From positions 25,130,501 to 25,194,500 of the forward strand of contig CM060196.1 of assembly GCA_030549335.1 (NCBI GenBank): 64,000 bases of DNA, in the 5' to 3' direction. Made by a program: the position numbers and the translations under genes. How positions within the stretch are numbered: position 1 is the stretch's first letter; every line of letters begins with the position of its first letter. Origin of the DNA: Pontederia crassipes. Its lineage: Eukaryota > Streptophyta > Magnoliopsida > Commelinales > Pontederiaceae. Below the pieces are notes generated by a model, which was given only the letters and a program-made list of their open reading frames with translations, did not search any database and had not been told where the DNA came from. Of the stretch, positions 1-12,312 are shown piece after piece.

Positions 1-1865
1 CATTAGGACTAACCATTCCATCCTCCAGGCCTGGCATATTCAGCAAATGCTTCGTTTTCGTCGGCATTTGAAATTATACTGTAAGAGAGGAAAAAAATAA
101 AAGATATCTCGTCAATGAATGCACTTTAGAAGAAAATATTATAGATAGGCTCCTCATTGGCAGATGGAAATCTGTCTCTGCTGAACAATTTGGTGAACAG
201 TGGAATAGGAAAACTTCACCTAGTCCAGTTGTCTCTGATGTCTGTGGTGGTTCTCCAGCTATTTCCAAACTTGAAACCCCATTTAGCTACACCTGCATGC
301 CCCCTAGATTTTAACAGATGCTCATCAGTAAGTAAACTTGATAGTAAACCTCACTCAGGAGTGGTTAAAGAAAATCTCGCCATCATTTACCATGCACAGA
401 GATTATAAAATATTGGTCGGCCACATTTCTGTAGTGCTCGAGACATTTTCGGGTACCTGTATCAGATCAGAAATGTAAGAAGGAAAAAGGAATCAGTATA
501 TATGACCAAAATCCCTTCAGAAACCTCTCAAGAAATGTGATCACAGTAGCAAATCAAATCCGCAAATTAATCTATAGAGTTAGGATTACCTTATTGTTTC
601 GTTTATACCTCCATTGTAACAATTATCATACTTTAAATAGTCAATGCCCTGCCGAACATTTTTTTTTTTTTGCATCATCAGTTAATTTCTTTTAATATCA
701 GATATAGTTCTAGCACCTTATTTAAGTTTATTTGAATTCTTACCCATGATGCGAAAGTTTTTGCATCCTTGTCCTCATAACCAAGTGATCCTGGCATGCG
801 ATTGCTACACGTACGATATCTGAAATAGTGAACAGATAAAACTTTGATCGATCATCCAACTTCCAAATAGAGTTACTGAATATATAAACGTAATACTTAG
901 AGCAAAACGCGTACCCTGCACTGGAGTAAATTCCCAGCTTGAGGCCTCTGCTGTGGACATAATCTGCAAGTGCTTTTATTCCTGACGGAAAGGTTGATCT
1001 TTTACCTACTAATTCACCCTGCTTTAACACACTTTTTCTTACTAGCACCTCACATCACATTAATCCAAACATTATAGAAATATTAATTAAGGAAACGGGA
1101 GACTATTATGACTGAACCTTTGGAGTGCGATTGTACTCCGCCCAGCAATCATCTGAGTCATTTGACAGTACAGAATTTGGATCAATTGCTTTACATTGAG
1201 AGGGAGCAGTTCATCAGATGGTGCATACCTAGATTCACATATTGGTACCCGAGCTTTGCGAGCCCACTCGACACAATGGCATCAGCTATACAGATAGATG
1301 GAAATTGTGTCAAAACACTAGTAAAGAAATAAAAGCAAAGCTGAAAATGACAGCGTTCCTTCACCAGTTTCTTTGATCAATGTCTCATTTATGTCACATT
1401 GGAAACGATTCCAGCTATTCCATCTGCATGAAACAAATGTGAGTCTAGAATATCTCACACATAACTCATATAAACTTGCCAACAACTGAAGCAATTTCCT
1501 TGTAAAAAGTTGAGACTTTGATATCGCTAGGCCAATCATCTTAACTTCACCTCGCAGAATTTTGAAAAATAGAAAAAGAAAATTTTGAAACGGTGATAAA
1601 TGTCTTATGCAAGGATCATGCCAGAAACAATTGAATGTAAGCATGTTCTTGACTCAGAAGTAATCGAAGATCCGAAGCACAGGCTACATTTTGAATGCAA
1701 AACCTACGTTAAAATGACAGGGACTGAAGAGTGTTACTGTTACCCCATAGGAGGGGTCAAGCCGAGGCCATTTGCAATCAGATTTGCCCTGGAAGCAACG
1801 ACAATGCAAGCACTCAAACAGAGTATCACCACCAATGGCAACCGAGGAAGAAACTGCTTGTCCAT
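1..1865 (-). CDS. Alpha-galactosidase (GH27), divergent tandem paralogue, 3' part outside window
   Basis: Secreted or vacuolar glycoside hydrolase family 27 enzyme that would release terminal alpha-galactose. I chose the ATG at 1863-1865 because it opens a hydrophobic signal peptide ([18 protein letters not shown]) running into the family start, [10 protein letters not shown]. Ten exons are visible, all GT-AG: 1744-1865, 1365-1423, 1229-1285, 1118-1152, 915-1018, 744-819, 590-648, 391-456, 220-303, 14-78. Exon lengths from the second on match the neighbouring copy exactly. The nucleophile motif KYDNC (exon 7) and the acid/base motif WRTTTD (exon 9) are present, with no stop codons. Odd points: the usual SLCEW reads NLCAW, and the following GDMHPALWG is replaced by GHAGVAKWG. 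The gene continues beyond base 1. It is probably functional, but substrate preference may have changed. Confidence 0.9.
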
Positions 1866-2697
1866 CTCTCACTCTTCCTCTCTCTTCCTTCTCTCGCTCA
1901 AGCTGTTGATATCAGAACGCTTTCTCCCTGTCCCCTATATATAGTGCAGTGACAACTAACTCTCCTGTTACGTGAGACTCGAGGGTCTGATCTTGAGCGT
2001 ATATGAAATTATTTAAGTACTGTAAATAAGTCATTAATTTTGTATTGAAAACAATTGAAAAACGGGATCTTTCTTTTCGGTCAAGAAAAAAGGGATCTTT
2101 ATAGAAGTAAAGTGTCATTGAGCTGAGTTCTGATTCCATGTCAGGTTTTAGAAAATTGAGATAAAGTTTACCTATGGCATAGCATGTCTTGAATTGTGAA
2201 ACCTAAACTTCTAGGCAATCGCCAACACACATTTCTGAAACAGAATAATTCAGGCGTACGCAGATAAGAGAACTGGGGATAAAGCTTGGACGTAAGGCTG
2301 TGATCACTCGAGGTTTCAGAAAGACACATCATAGCCATCCCACGTAAGGCCTCTGTCAAATTTTTTCGACCATGAAAGCTGTATGTCACTGGATGGCAAG
2401 CATCTCCATGAACCGAGTCTTCACATATTCGGCAACTGAAACGTGCTTTTTGCTCCGGACGCGTTAAGCCTTCTGCTATGTTCAGAAAATGACAAGATGT
2501 GAATTGATACATTAATGGCAACTTCATATTTCATACGCAATGTTCATGACTCAGCAAAAGCCACCTTGGGTGACTTGGTTCATTCATCCAAGTTCTCTAC
2601 AGTAACTCTAAACTTTATGCATCCACTAAAGGGAGAGTACAATTGCTGTACTATGAACTATGATCCCCGTTCATATGTGCCTTCATCCAAATATTGA
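1866..2697. other. Intergenic gap between the tandem alpha-galactosidase genes
   Basis: This stretch must hold the 3' UTR of the upstream copy and the promoter of the downstream copy. Open frames of 119 codons (2168-2527, minus) and 60 codons (2515-2697, plus) occur here, but neither resembles a family I know and neither fits an alpha-galactosidase exon. No further gene is supported. Confidence 0.6.
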
Positions 2698-5600
2698 TCA
2701 AGATAGGGGGGTCAAGATGAACATCCGGCAAGAATGGGGGCCGATGGTGAATGTCATCTTGTCGACGAACTTCTTCTTCAGTGTCTTGTGCTGTGACGAA
2801 CCAATGGAAAAAGTATTAGCATAATATCAGATGTTTTGCATTTGAGAACAAAATTTTTAATACAAACAGATTTCCATCTTTTACTAGAGATCAGTTTTAA
2901 GAGACATGATGAATGGAGAGAGTGTTATCTTTAATTTGCTCATGGAATTTAAAACAGCAGTAGATTCTTGGAACCTTTAGCTGAAACTGAGCAGAGAAAA
3001 TATTTTGTCTCGATGGACTATACATCTATAAGGCATAATCTTTCTACTTTACAAGCAGCTATGTTGCACTACTTAGCGCTATAAGTACACCATGCGGCAA
3101 GGAGTAATACATGAACACTCCTTTAAAATAAAAAGGAAAGAACCAAATCACAAATATGAAAGAGCAATACCTTCCACACATCCCTTGCTTGAACATGAGT
3201 CTTTGGAGGAATTCCAATATCATCCCAATGGGTTGTGATTTTGTTAGAAACCAGCGAGCGATTCAACAACACGATCACTGTCCTATATCCAAAGAGTGGT
3301 CCAGCCCATATCTGCAAATTTCAGGTTTAACGAATGGCATATGAATGGTAAATTCAAGTTATCAAGCCCATGTAATGAGAAAAAGTAACCTCGAGATCTC
3401 CCTCCATTCTAACTTTCTTTGCTTGAACACCAAGTGGATCTGCATAAACACATTGGATAAAAAGAAAGGATCGATTCGTGTTAAAGATTGGCAGCAGAAG
3501 AAAAAGCGTTTCATCATATGGAGGTACCCACCAAATATTCTGTTCTGTAAAAACCTCTAAAAAATAACAGAAGACAAAGAACACTTCAGACTTTTTCAGT
3601 AGGCAGAAGGGAGCTCTTACCACAACTTAATAAAGAAGTTTATTACTGGCTATTCTTGTTGCCTTATTCGGTTTATGTTACTTCAAAGCATGACCCTGGA
3701 TTTAAAATTGATTTGGCAAGAGCTATATGGATGCCTTACCTTGGTTAACAGCAATGACTTCTTTGTTGCCAAGAATGTTTTTGGTCTCCTTTGTCATATT
3801 ACGCACATCACAACCAATAAGAAGGGGAGCCTACAAGTAACATATCATTGGATTAGTAGGATATAAAAGCATTTTTGGGGGATACCAAATGAATCATGAT
3901 CATGGAAATCTGATGGAGGGATCATTATTCATCATGATAGCATAGAAATAGAACATATTTCCTTTAATAACTTTTCGGAGATCTTAGCTTAAACAATTGT
4001 TTAGAGTTTTCTTTTCTCTGACATGATATTTTCTTAAGCTCTCTGTTTTGTTTCTTATTTGCATCAACGAAATAAGAAAGCAAGTCATCAAATAACCATG
4101 GATGTTAGTATGAAACTAGGAACACTATTAATATTTAAGTTATCCAAAATCTGACACAAACATACAATTTTTGTCGGAATGCATGAATCATGCTCAATTC
4201 TAGTTTGAAATGAAATTCATAATTTGTTGCCTGGGCCCTGGGGTCAGGCAACAGATGTTTCATCACCTTGGAAACTGCCCAGATGCTGAAGTGGACAATA
4301 TACTCATTGTTAGACATTCCACCATTGCCTACTTCAAGCATATCAGGATCTGATAACACATATCAACATGCTGAATCAGTTAAAATGCTTAAAGATGAAT
4401 ATCTAAGTTCCTGACAAAAAGAAAGATAATCCAACATCCACACTGCTGCTTTCTTCTGTACATTATAATTTCAATTTCAACTACTAAAGCAAAAGCACAG
4501 GACATAATCCTGGAGGCTGATGTTTTTATTTTGTTGTCAAGAACAGGCAAGTTGAATACTCTTAATACAGAAAATATCCTGCAGTGGATAACTGACCATT
4601 CCAACCTCCCGGCCGCGCATACTGAGCGTACACTTCATTTTGGTCAGCCCTTGAGACCATGCTGCAACAAGAACAAAATTCTGGGTCAGAGGAAATATAG
4701 GAAGGCATTAGTCAGTTCAAACAGTATGGCCAATCATGCCTTTCCCATGAATCCTGTATGTCATTAGTAGTTCTCCAGCTATTTCCAACCTCGGATCCCC
4801 AGAGTGCTGGGTGCATGTCACCCCTGTGAATCACACATTCAGGAAGGTTGCTTTAGAAAAGATATCAATAAGATTATAAATTAAAGAAGTCATCCAACTC
4901 ACCATTCACAGAGTGAGAAAAAGATTGACCGACCGGTTGCCATTATAGCTCGTGTCATCACCGGGTATCTGCATCATGCACAGGTGTTAAGTTTTTGAGA
5001 CCTCTTTAGTAGAGATGAATTTTATGAATATTGAAAGAATGATCATTAAGTAAAATGATGAAAAAAAAGTACTACCAAGCAAGCTACCTCTCAATTGGCT
5101 TTCTGTCTCCATTGTTACAGTTATCATACTTCAAGTAATCAATACCCTGGATAAAGAGGAGCCTTTTTTTCAGAATCATAACCACCCTTACAAGTAATTA
5201 TCATACATTTTTCAGCCTCAGATTAAGGATCGAATTTTCACTTTATTAGTAGGACGATATGATTGCATTATCATAATCGAAAGCAAATTGTCTAAAGATA
5301 AAGCTCAAAATTATGTGTCCATTTGTACCCATGAAGCAAATGTGTCCGCATCTTTCTGCTCATAACCAAGTGAACCCGGCATAGTCTTGCTGCATGTTTG
5401 GTGCCTACAAGTTAATTAAACATCTTCAAATTAGACTGTCATTAATATATTTTATATGCATTAGGCCACGAGATTTGATGAAAGAGCTTCGATACATTGA
5501 CAGGAATGATAAAAACAAATTAAGTAGATGAATCCCACTTACCCAGCATCCGAATAGATTCCAAGCTTAAGCCCCTTACTGTGGACATAATCAGCAAGAG

Positions 5601-6812
5601 CTTTGATTCCTGATGGGAATGTTGTCCTTCTAGGAACTAGATAGCCCTGCATGCCAGTTTCAGAAGAAAATGTGCTGAGGTTAAAATCTTGCTTCTCAAA
5701 TGTGCCAAAGTTTCCACCTCTTGCTAATCAAACACACGATATTAGCATCAACCTCATTGGTAAAACATTGGTTTAAACGATATCAACATACTGAGATCAG
5801 AGAAAACTTGAAAAAGTATGAGAGGATGAGAAAATATCTGACTTCTCACAGGTTGATAGCCTTCTTTTCTTTTTCTTTTTCTTTTTCTTTTTCTTTTTTC
5901 TTTTTTTTTTCAAATATACTCTATAGACATAGAAGGGTTGTGTTAGGCCCCGACAGCCAGTATAAAATCCTGTCGAATCTTATGAACTCTGTAGACATAA
6001 TTAAAAGAGGTAAGGGATTTCCAACTTCTTTGGATCAGCCAAGCTTCTAATAGAACAATCAAAAGGGACAAAAAGAATACGAACCTGAGAATCTCGATGT
6101 AGCTCGGCCCAGCAGTCATCTGCACATTCATGAAACCGAGATCTCCGTCAGCTTGCAATGGTCAATGATACAAGACAGTTGCAGAGAACAATTCTGACAT
6201 ACATGCAGCAATGCAGAGGCTTACCGATATTGACATATTTATACCCGAGTTTCGCTAGGCCAGTGGACACGAGAGCATCCGCTGTTACAAAATTTTTTAC
6301 TCGTCAACAAAGAGTGCACTTCTGCATCAACAGTGGAACCGCTTAAAACAAGGGTTACCTGTTTCTCTGATCATGTCCTCGCTTATATTGCATGCAAAAT
6401 GATTCCAACTATTCCATCTGCATTCGCATAGGAAACAGTTACACAAATCGATCGAACAGTACAATCATTAATCCAGAAGCAACGGACGAACAAGGAAGAA
6501 AAGGGACAAATGAAGGAAACAGCAAGACCAAGGCAATCAAACGAGTGATATAAATCTGAATTCTGAAAACAAACACTGAAAAAAAAACGATGAAATGCAC
6601 GCCAACATCTGAGTTGCATCAGAAAAAAAAAACACAAAGTACCCCATGGGAGGAGTCGCAGCAAGCCCATTAGCAAGCAAACTCCTCCTGCTGTCCAGCT
6701 TCACAACTGGCCTGGCTTCGGCTCTGTTGCAGGTGCTGCTGACACACAGCAACAACAATGACACTGCATGCACCACCACTTTGTACTTGTCCTCCATCGA
6801 CGTCCAAACCAA
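2698..6812 (-). CDS. Alpha-galactosidase (GH27), complete 15-exon gene
   Basis: Hydrolyses terminal alpha-1,6-galactose from raffinose-family oligosaccharides or galactomannan, probably in apoplast or vacuole. Exons: 6643-6812, 6359-6417, 6225-6281, 6085-6119, 5543-5646, 5329-5404, 5088-5146, 4903-4968, 4740-4823, 4597-4661, 4267-4349, 3740-3830, 3390-3439, 3171-3311, 2698-2790. They sum to 1233 nt, giving 410 residues, the usual plant length. A signal peptide lies in about residues 1-30; an alternative start is Met6 at 6797. Then come ATPPMGWNSWNHF, the KYDNC nucleophile (Asp175), [20 protein letters not shown] (acid/base Asp230) and [11 protein letters not shown]. The C-terminal beta domain includes [10 protein letters not shown] and ends [14 protein letters not shown]. 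All splice sites are GT-AG except intron 9, which starts GC. A SINE-like piece lies in intron 4. Catalytic residue roles come from the known GH27 family. Confidence 0.96.
4662..4739 (-). other. GC-AG intron (intron 9 of the alpha-galactosidase gene)
   Basis: On the minus strand exon 9 ends TGGGAAAG and the intron begins GCATGA, ending TTGCAG before CATGGTC. Only this junction keeps the frame (W-E-S-M-V-S). The downstream paralogue has its junction at the identical codon position with a normal GT donor (ACTAG/GTGAAG at 219-220). No nearby GT would give a legal product. It is therefore a T-to-C donor change tolerated as a GC donor. Confidence 0.8.
5861..5910. repeat. Pyrimidine microsatellite (CTTTTT)n in intron 4
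   Basis: About 50 bases of plus-strand C/T sequence built on a CTTTTT unit inside intron 4 of the complete alpha-galactosidase gene, just beside the SINE-like fragment. On the sense strand of the gene it is a purine run. Confidence 0.85.
5935..5990 (-). repeat. SINE-like fragment in alpha-galactosidase intron 4
   Basis: The reverse complement matches the interior of the repeat at 56144-56300: both share the run around GATTCGACAGGATTTTA, then GGCTGTCGG and TTAACACAACCC with few changes. The other copy has the CAACAACAAAGCCTTATCCC stretch I associate with the plant Au SINE family, so this is probably a truncated member in antisense to that copy. Family name is from memory. Confidence 0.55.
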
Positions 6813-8830
6813 ATCTTCTCTTTTGTATGTTTCTAATCTATGAGTTTAAGTGCCTCTTGGAGTGCCAGAGGCCTGGGACTGGATTCAATATATAGGCGCA
6901 AGGCCTGCCAAGAATCTCTCCAGAAGCACCCAAACCAAAAATTTTGAAGAAACAGCAAAAGAAAATATCACTCTTTTATGCGACTGCCATGATGATATGC
7001 CATACGAACTGGTCATGTCATATATCCATCACGGATCTTTTACCACGGCTGGTCAATCTAATCTTAATTACGTGGCTCATATCTAAATCATATCGTTATC
7101 TAAATCCGGGATAGTAAATGTACAGAAATCACTAAGGAACCTGAATCAGAATTTTTTTTGGATAAGATCTGGCATGGGAATTTGGTTCCAATTTCAGTGA
7201 CTTTATTACAGAACTGTCTGCATTCTGGACTCTTTCGTATTCTATCTTTATGGTAAATAAGTTTTATTTTTTTGTTTATTCTCTCTTTTTTTTTTAAAGT
7301 TTGTCATATGTTAACGAGAAAATGAGTGGATTTTTCCCCTGGTTTTCTTCGTTTATAGTGATTCAGCTTGAAATCAGTTTATATCCAAATAAATGAAATT
7401 AATCATCAAATATATCACAGGATTCCTGATCTACCTGTTTAATAGTTGTTTCGAAATCAGTTATAGACGAATAAATTATCTTATTTTAAATGTAAATTTA
7501 AAGAACACCTTAATATTTTTTTGTTCAAAAAACATAACATGATTAATTGGATGTTTTAAAAAAATTAACCTCTGGAATCCAAAAAGGAATAATTGTATGA
7601 ACACCCCAAATTTGATTTTTAAAGTGATAATACATATTTATCGTTGATTCACTTTAATTTCCAATTTGTCAAGTGCTATTAATTTATGGGAGGTCTTTAA
7701 TGTTGAGAGCTGCTAGCACATGAGTGTATGTTATGTTACATGAATTAGAATATTATTGATTTAAATAAAAAAGATCACATGCGTTATACTTTAAAGTCCC
7801 ACTAAATTGTACTTTAATGATATTTAATGTAATTCATTCACTTCAATTTCAAATTTGCCAAAGCTATTAATTAATTTATGGGAGGTCTTTAATGTTCAGA
7901 GCTACTAGATTAGAATATTATTGATTTAAATAAAAAAGATCACATGCGTTATACTTTAAAAAATATAAAAATAAAGTCCCACTAAATTGTACTTTAATGA
8001 TATTTAATGTAATATGAAAAATTAACATGATGATTTCATTAAGAATAAAATGGAAATAAATATATGTTCTTTTTATAATCATTGCATAAATATTAGAAAT
8101 CAAGGTTCACAGAGTTATACACCTTTCTATTTATTAAATTAAATAGGTAATATTTTTACGACAGATAAAAAATATAATTTCATAGGTAAAATCCACGGAT
8201 CCATGATGTTGAAATCTGTGAAGTTAGATAACTGACTTAACATAGCTATAAATCAATATACTTTAAATAAGAAATATTAAAACAAACTCTACCTTGAATT
8301 GTGCCTTTTTCTTAAAATAAACGAGTTTTTTTTATTTTTTTTTTAAAAAGGATCTTACGCACATGAAAAATCAACACGATATTTGCTTTAAGAAAAGCGG
8401 AAATAATTATAACCTTTTAAAATGTCATCATTATGAAATATAAAATAACCTCATCTTTATTTTATACATTTTTAATATAAGATATTTTATTATTGGTAAA
8501 AAAATACAATGTGATATAAAAAAAAAGTCAACATGTAATTTATAAAAAGTTAATCATAATGTTAATAAAAATTTAAACTTATTAAGGTTTATTAGAAGAT
8601 AAAATTTTAAAAATCCACAAAAAATATTGAAAGGTGAAGTTGTTTTTATTTGGCTGGTATATAAGAAAATTTCGGACAAATCCTTTATTTAAAAAAAAAC
8701 TCATTCTCCAGATTATCTTTTTTCACTCTCCTTAGTATGTAACAAATCCTTCCACCCATGAATACATAAGTTGTAAGGTTGTTTGGTGTAATTTATTTAG
8801 CATATTTTAATTTCTTACTAAGTTTATCAC

Positions 8831-8864
<34 letters not shown>

Positions 8865-9158
8865 TAAATTTATTTATTGCTGTTGTTGTTGTTTGAAAAT
8901 TTAAAAAATTAAGAAACGTTTTTTGCTCAAAAGCACTTAAGTACATACGAACACATATAATTTAATTAAATATGTTTGATCCGTTTGTAATTAACATAGT
9001 AATAATTTGGAGTAAAAAAAATAGAAGACGTATTTATTTTCCTGTAGGAAGAATAGTTAATACATTTTATGACATGATTTAGGTAATGAATAAAAATGGT
9101 AATTTCTTATTAGTAAATTTATTAACATATTTTTTTGTTATTAGAATAGTTTATATAT
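6813..9158. other. AT-rich intergenic region with a local duplication
   Basis: No gene is supported. It contains the promoter side of the complete alpha-galactosidase gene, a local direct duplication (7680-7830 and 7870-8012), an (ATT)n run at about 8833-8866, and otherwise low-complexity A/T sequence. Confidence 0.7.
7680..8012. repeat. Tandem direct duplication of about 140 bp
   Basis: Two near-identical copies, about 7680-7830 and 7870-8012. Each starts with TTTATGGGAGGTCTTTAATG, continues through AGAATATTATTGATTTAAA and AGATCACATGCGTTATAC, and ends TTTAATGATATTTAATG. The first copy has an insertion near TGCTAGCACATGAG. The second has an extra A-rich AAAATATAAAAATA before AAGTCCCAC. Confidence 0.8.
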
Positions 9159-9247
9159 ATATATATATTAAAGAACTATATAATATATACTTTATCGTAT
9201 ACGTACACTACGATTTAATATATTATATAGTTCTTTAATATATATAT
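9159..9247. repeat. Perfect 30-bp inverted repeat (hairpin), loop about 29 bp
   Basis: The left arm 9159-9188 and right arm 9218-9247 are exact reverse complements, with core TTAAAGAACTATATAA / TTATATAGTTCTTTAA. The loop holds CGTATACG. It abuts the left end of the long-TIR transposon. It could be a small foldback MITE or an independent palindrome into which the transposon inserted. Confidence 0.8.
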
Positions 9248-9258
9248 AGAGAGAGAGA

Positions 9259-9855
9259 GAGTTAATGCCCCTCATACGCCCCTCATGCGTACGAGGATCA
9301 TACGCGTCGACAGCCACCTTCATATTACATCTGACGGTGGCCTGTCGAGCGCGCGTGAACCGGACTGTTCACGCGCGCTCATACTTTTTTTTCCGCTCGC
9401 TCAATCAATGATCGGCTCACACTTTTTTTTCCGCTCGCTCTCCACATACGCCCGGCTGCGGCTGCTCGTTCCCATTGGACGACGTCTCGACGGTGGGTCG
9501 CAGTGGTCGCCCAAGGCGAGATCGCACGCGACGCAACCGTGGACGCCTGTGATCGCCTTTTGCCCCTCTCCCGATTCACGTGCGTTATCGCCTTTTCCTC
9601 CCTCCCGATTCACGCCTATTTTTCTTCCGTCGCATCGATGCCGATGGGCTACGGTGGCCGCTCCAAGCGCGATCTCACGCGATCATAGACGGTGAGTGTT
9701 TCTGTCTCGTTGCCCCTTTGGGTTAATGCGGTGGCCGCCTGTTTTTCGTTGCCCTAATCGTTGCCCTAGTTTGCCCTAATTTCAGGCACGATCCCGGGAA
9801 GGCGACGTCGATCTCACACGACGGTGGGAGTGAAGGCTCCGACGGTGAGTCTGTC
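9259..9855 (+). repeat. Left terminal inverted repeat
   Basis: GC-rich, unlike its surroundings. It contains a perfect 14-bp stem, GAGCGCGCGTGAAC (9347-9360) with GTTCACGCGCGCTC (9367-9380), and two GACGGTGAGT-like sequences near its inner end that look like 5' splice donors. Repeated TTGCCCTAATTTGCCCTAG follows just inside. Confidence 0.85.
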
Positions 9856-10187
9856 TGTTTCGATGCCCTTTTTTGTTGCCCTAATTTGCCCTAGTTTATA
9901 TCATTCGAGGTAAAATTGTTTGTGCCCTAGTTTGTGCCCTAATCTGAAGTTCTCCAGTTGTGTGGGTAAAATAGTTCGTATCATTAGGAGTAATTTGTTT
10001 AATTCATTCGAGTAGTTGTTGTGAATCACTATATGAAGTATCATATCTAATTCATTGAGTAAGATGTTTAATTCATTTTTCCAGTTATGTGCAAATGTTG
10101 CCCTATTGTTGTGATTGTATTTTTTCTATTCTAGTTGTTTTAATTTGGAGGAGTTGTTTTAATTTGGAGAAGTTCTTTTTCAGTAAG

Positions 10188-10578
10188 ATGACAGTGCCTA
10201 GGTGCCGTTGCAAACAAGAGGCTGTGGTGAGAACATCGTGGACTGAACGAAATCCAGGTCGAAGGTTCTACGGATGTCGATTCTATGGAGTCAGTTTTTG
10301 CTTATTTAATATTCTAACTTTGCAATCATATCGTTTGCTAAATAAATTTTTAACTTTACATTCATAATGTAATTATTTTGTAGCAAAGTGGAGCTTGTCA
10401 ATATTTCAAATGGTTGGATCCATGTTTTCAAGATCGACCTACACATGTGATAAATGGTTTATTACGACGAGTCAATAGGATGCAAGTTGCCAATGAGTTA
10501 TTTGAAGACGAAGTTATAGTTAATAGGAATATAATGAACTTTTTATGTAAACTAGTTATCATAGTAATGGTTCTGTAA
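10188..10578 (+). CDS. Small GRF-type zinc-finger protein inside the transposon
   Basis: Two exons, 10188-10289 and 10384-10578, joined by a 94-nt GT-AG intron (GTCAG...TGTAG), give 98 residues. The start is set by the ATG just before PRCRCKQE; an in-frame upstream ATG at 10089 would add a hydrophobic leader and is less likely. The GRF motif is complete: C6-R-C8, RTSWTERNPGRRFYGC30, C39, then YFKWLDP. The C-terminus carries a short acidic helix and a hydrophobic tail (about residues 86-98, LCKLVIIVMVL), the architecture of small plant GRF proteins with a tail anchor. GRF fingers in other proteins bind single-stranded nucleic acid; that role here is inference. The intact frame and splice sites suggest it was functional when the element last moved. 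Confidence 0.8.
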
Positions 10579-12312
10579 GTTGTGATGGTCATGTTTATAA
10601 TGTTTATATAACGTGTACCTTTCTTGGACTCTACGTAAAATGTACTCAGTACTTGGCTTGAATGTTCTTCGTAAACTTTAGTGATTTCTAAGTGAATACT
10701 TTTGTATAAGTGACTGACTATGAATCCCTATCAAGTAGTGCATGATTGTAAGTGGTTCAAGTCGCTCCATTTGTATGTGTACATGCCTCTGAGCAGAATG
10801 TAATCTATTTGTGCAACTTGATGCTCCAAGTCACTTTGGAGTTTGCTTTAGTCATCTCATTATGTACTTTCAATGGTACATAGTGTAGTATATAAAGAGA
10901 TTAATCAAATAAGTGCATGGGCTAAAAAGTAGTTAACACTGGACTTCTGATCAAGTTCTAAAAAGTGTCCTTATTGTTAAAGATAAATCTTACACTCAGA
11001 TTTTTGGAAAGAAAAAAAAATCAAAAGTTAAAAATACTTCTCTCGAACAGTTTTGGCGTTCAGCACGGTTTGAATACTGGATTGTAAGTATATCGAAGCA
11101 AGCCTTAGCTGAGACAGTCCACGAGTGAACTAAGAATGGAAACCAACTATTCCGCTTACTAAGATAGATGGGGGGAGACCATGATAATAATTACTTGCAC
11201 AAGAACATCCACACGAAGACTATTAATTATCTTTGGCAAGGTTACAGCTCGGAATGACAAAGTTCAAATTTCCTTTGCATAAAGGTGACATACAAAATTA
11301 CTACCATGGTGGGCACTGGAACCATGGGTAATGATTGTTATCATCTACTCAAGTTACAGGCCGAATTAGTAAATTTGCTGAAAAAGGAGATAAGGCGTGT
11401 AGTTATTGACTTCAATGAGAGTTCAACCAATACAACTTTTTTGAGAGAGAGAATTCAACCAATACAGCTTTTTTTGAGAGAGAATTCAAACAATATAGCT
11501 GGAAACGAAGCAAAAGGTAGAACACCATATGCACCAAAAACTGTCATCTAATACAAGGCGACTGGTGAAAATTAGAGTAACAAAGGAGTAACAATAGATT
11601 AAGTTGCTACTTTTAATGATCATGCCTAACCATGTTTGAAGACTTTACATACAATAAGCCTACCAACAAGAGATGCCAGAGAACCTATACCTAAGAAAAA
11701 TCTCCAAAAAAAAAGAACATTGAATAATTTTACAAAGAAACTCCTCAAGCATATCCTGCTCATAGAATATCCTTGGATAATGACATCAACTGCTCATTGT
11801 ATATGATCAGGCAATCCGACTGTAGGAATTGATGTTTGGTGGCACAAGAGACAAGAATATCTCCATCCTGGTCAGCACATGGTTTTGATTTAGAGCTAAC
11901 TAGGCTTTATAGGGCTTATGTAGATTGGCAGTGAATTGACATAGACGCACAAGTGTGTTAATGCATGTGACTACACTTAAGTTTGCTTTGAAAAACTAAA
12001 TTTTAGAAAGTTCTTCAATGAGCAGCTTGATAATAGATAACAAGTTGATAATAGACATAATAGTAAGTCAAACTGGTATTTAGCAATTAATTAAACATTG
12101 CTCACACAAATACACTAGCCTTCTCCAAGAAACATACTGCAACAAAGTAAAGAACATTTTGTTAGATAATAACATCATATTCATTTTGTATATGATAACT
12201 TGTGAGTACATAAATGTCTTGCTAACGGAGTTTATAAGTAGTGGACAGAAAACCTCCAAATTCAGCTCTCTTGTTGGCTGCCTTCACGCCGGATCCTTCA
12301 CGCCCACCGTCG
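10579..12312. other. Transposon interior without recognisable gene
   Basis: AT-rich sequence between the GRF gene and the right TIR. An 88-codon open frame (11285-11551) contains a direct repeat (TTGAGAGAGAGAATTCA) and matches nothing I know. I see no transposase remnant. Confidence 0.6.

Noticed and set aside
2168-2527. 119-codon ORF between the alpha-galactosidases
   Set aside because: Could be an unrecognised exon, but no family motif is present and the upstream gene already ends with a typical C-terminus at 2698.
11285-11551. 88-codon ORF inside the long-TIR transposon
   Set aside because: Contains an internal direct repeat and no domain; not enough to call a second cargo gene.
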